Positions 61,555 through 64,000 of a DNA stretch of 64,000 nucleotides are shown one piece after another (position 1 is the stretch's first letter; each line of letters opens with the position of its first letter). A model generated the notes under the pieces. That model worked only from the letters and a program-made list of their open reading frames with translations. It made no database searches and was not told the origin of the DNA. The stretch lies in assembly GCA_023678885.1 (NCBI GenBank), contig CM043006.1, forward strand, positions 9,079,948 to 9,143,947, in the 5' to 3' direction. Position numbers and translations under genes: made by a program. The stretch comes from Pogostemon cablin. Taxonomy: Eukaryota; Streptophyta; Magnoliopsida; Lamiales; Lamiaceae.

Positions 61555-61886
61555 ATAATTTCATATTTAGTCCCGTAAGAATTGCTCAATGCCAAAAAGG
61601 TCCCAAAACTGGCAGATTTAGTCCCATATGAATTTTTTATCTAAATTGTTAATAGTTGACGATATATTTTGAACCATTAATGAGACCAAAACGAACTATG
61701 TCTATTTTGAAACACATAAAATAATATAAATCTGGTAGTTTATAATAATATAAGTTAATTTGAGATGAAAATTTTAGATTATAATATCCTTATGGGACCA
61801 AAACCGCTAGCTATGAGACCAGTATATTCCTGCGGGACTATAATTGAATTGAAGGAATTCTTATGGGACCAAATGTGAAATTTTCC
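61553..61886. mobile_element. MITE with about 32-bp inverted repeats, in an AT microsatellite
   Basis: Left end GGATAATTTCATATTTAGTC, inverse of the right end GGAAAATTTCACATTTGGTC; both continue CC(G/A)TAAGAATT. Inserted in an AT run (61,516-61,552 and 61,887-61,906), so the target duplication cannot be measured. The GGTCCCATAA core resembles the Pack-MULE terminus at 45,383, suggesting a Mutator-type MITE. Confidence 0.65.
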
Positions 61887-61906
61887 ATATATATATATAT
61901 ATATAT

Positions 61907-62204
61907 AAGTATTCGTGCATGTAATTTCTTTGTGTTTATTAATGTAAATAATAGAAAAATAACATTAACATAACTCAATGACTTACCTTTAATTTTTATT
62001 GCAAGTTTTAACAAACAAAATTAAATTAAACAACCATTGTAGCTTGTAAAAGAAATTAATAAAATATTAAAAAGATAAAATTAAAAAATAGCACATCTAA
62101 ATTTGTTGAAAATATTGCATCTCTAGACATTTAATCAATTTTCGTTATATTTTCGATCAAACAAATTCAAATATTTAATTACTATTATGAATATATAAGA
62201 ATAG

Positions 62205-62263
<59 letters not shown>

Positions 62264-62555
62264 AAATCCTTTTATAATTTTGTATTATGTTTTTCATTGA
62301 TTGACTAATCTTTAGAAGAAATGACCTAAGATATATGAATTCATTTTTACAATATAATATCCTATTTTACTAAAAATTAGATTATTTAATCTATACACCA
62401 CACAAAAATAAATATAAAATTAAATTAAATGAAAAAAATTATTGAAAAGTTAATTATTAAGGGATCTAAAACAAATATTTCGGTTTATAATTGGAAGTTG
62501 GCACTTTGTGTGTGTTTTTATTTCTTTTGGTGTTTCATAGCTCATATTTGCATTT
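61907..62555. repeat. Downstream flank unit, copy B
   Basis: About 650 bp repeated in tandem with copy C: shared blocks include 'catgtaatttctttgtgttt', 'attgcatctctagacattta' and 'gggatcta' followed by 'tggcactttgtgtgt'. It includes an (AT)n run at about 62,209-62,256. No gene. Confidence 0.8.
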
Positions 62556-62842
62556 GCTAATGTAATTTCTTTGTGTTTAATAAATTAAATAATAGAAAAA
62601 TAACTTTAACAAAACTCAATGATTTACGTTTAATATTTGTAGCAAGTTTTAACAAATAAGATTAAATTAAACAACCATTGCAGCTTGTAAAAGAAATTAT
62701 TAAAATATTAAAAAGATAATAAAATTAAAAAACTGCACATCTAAATTTGTTGAAAATATTGCATCTCTAGACATTTAATCAATTTCGTTATATTTTCGAT
62801 CAAACAAATTCAAACATTTAACTACTATTATGAATATATAAG

Positions 62843-62918
<76 letters not shown>

Positions 62919-63230
62919 CTTTTATTATTTTGTATTATGTTTTTCAATGATTGACTAATCTTTAGAAGAAATATCCTAATTAAGATATATGAATTCATTT
63001 TTAAAATATAATATCTTATTGTACTAAAAATTATATTCTTTAATCTATACGCCACCCAAAATTAAATATAAAATTAAATTAAATGAAATAAAAAGACAAA
63101 ATTTATCAAAAAATTAATTATTAAGGGATCTACAACAAATATTTTGGTTTGTAAATTGGGAGGTGGCACTTTGTGTGTATTTGTTTCTTTTGGTGTTTCA
63201 TTGCTCATAATTGCATTTCCTAATCTGAAA
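62556..63230. repeat. Downstream flank unit, copy C
   Basis: Tandem copy of 61,907-62,555 with an (AT)n run at 62,850-62,915. No gene lies between copies B and C, so it arose by duplication of the flank alone or by loss of a gene copy. Confidence 0.8.
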
Positions 63231-63394
63231 AATAATTATGTGAGTATAGAGCAATGAATATTATTATTTTTGGTATAAATATAATAAATGAGTTGATACT
63301 GCATTCCTAATTTTTTTAAAAAATAATTTAAATTCCGATATTATTTATTATTTGAAGTCTATTTGTTGGTGAAATTGTTGAAAAAACTTACCTT

Positions 63395-64000
63395 TCTTTT
63401 GTAGGGATACAATGTGATACTTTCTAAAAAAATTTGAGATTTCTTTAAGTTCTCTTGTAATATTTATTCCCTTCAACTTTACAGTTATATCCATGCAATG
63501 CAATTAGTGGATAAAAAATTTAACTCATTTAAGATAAAATATGACATTTTAATCTATAAGTTCATTTATATTTGCATTTGCACATATCTTTAATTATTTA
63601 AATTTTCAAGTAGTTTATTCATCATTTTTCCAATTTTATTCCATTTTAATAGAAAAAATTAAAATCTCTGTGGTTTTAAAAATTAGCCTCCATATTGTTC
63701 AATATTTGGAGAATTTAAAAGAATCAGTCACATCTACGTACAAAAAATTTTATAAAGAGCTTATACCACTTACCCAGTTATTCAATGCTATTATCTAAAA
63801 TTTAGTACTCTTTCTGTTCCTTAAAGAACTTCATTGTATTAATATATATACACGTATTTTATGAATTTTTTTAAAACTTTATTATAGGATTAGTTTGTAT
63901 TCTTAGATAATAAATATTCCCTCTTTCTTGCTTGAAGGTTTAATATTTTAATTTTACAAAGGAAACATAAATATTAGAGGAGGACGGAGGAAGTAAATTA
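63395..64000. repeat. Start of a third copy of the locus, cut by the window edge
   Basis: Collinear with 50,310-51,720 minus the Tourist-like MITE and an internal duplication: 'catgcaatgcaattagtggataaaaa' type blocks and the final 'gcttgaaggtttaa...attttacaaa' match. No gene within the window. Confidence 0.65.

Overview
This is a gene-poor, AT-rich stretch of a plant nuclear genome, almost certainly a eudicot. The evidence is tRNA-primed LTR retrotransposons of plant type (Ty1/copia with an initiator-Met PBS, Athila-like Ty3/gypsy with a tRNA-Asp-like PBS, a Tekay/Del-like polypurine tract), plant MITEs (Tourist-, Stowaway-, CACTA- and hAT-like), and a MULE carrying a berberine-bridge-enzyme-like gene fragment. 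The species cannot be named from the sequence. I see one plausible intact host gene, a small secreted cysteine-rich peptide at 52,416-52,803, and one broken paralogue at 60,955-61,444.

Region 1 (1-25,200) is an old copia element on the minus strand. Its 3' LTR runs off the left edge, RT/RNase H lies at 517-1,091 and 17,683-18,640, integrase and GAG-pre-integrase at 18,640-19,844, gag at about 21,400-21,780, an unusual minisatellite-rich leader at 22,635-23,700, and the 5' LTR at 23,811-25,200. A 16.6-kb Athila-like element (1,097-17,677, coding on the minus strand) sits inside its RT gene with a 5-bp target duplication. That element has gag-pro-RT-RNase H-integrase plus a further acidic-tailed ORF, and at its 3' end an extra inverted LTR forming a 1.55-kb-armed palindrome. 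Two solo LTRs (14,050-15,417 and 19,850-21,396) are nested inside these elements.

Region 2 (25,201-41,072) is a second Athila-like element (25,455-41,067, TSD gactt). It keeps gag but has lost nearly all of pol. It contains a 1.6x LTR duplication at its 3' end, a 4.7-kb CACTA-like transposon, a solo LTR and a Stowaway-like MITE.

Region 3 (41,073-50,200) is a plus-strand gypsy relic split by a solo copia LTR that itself holds another solo LTR. Next to it is a Pack-MULE (45,380-46,683) with fragments of a BBE-like oxidase and probably an SRO/RCD1-type PARP-like gene. A dispersed repeat split by a hAT-like element and a small CACTA MITE follow.

Region 4 (50,200-64,000) is a locally duplicated locus built around the cysteine-rich peptide gene. 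Immediately 3' of the intact gene sits a tandem array of three roughly 2-kb LTRs separated by two 330-bp internal segments of a non-autonomous gypsy element. The second gene copy has a frameshift and an internal 103-bp duplication. A third copy of the flanking unit starts at about 63.4 kb and runs off the right edge.

All transposon coding regions contain stops, frameshifts or deletions. No element in the window looks autonomous today.
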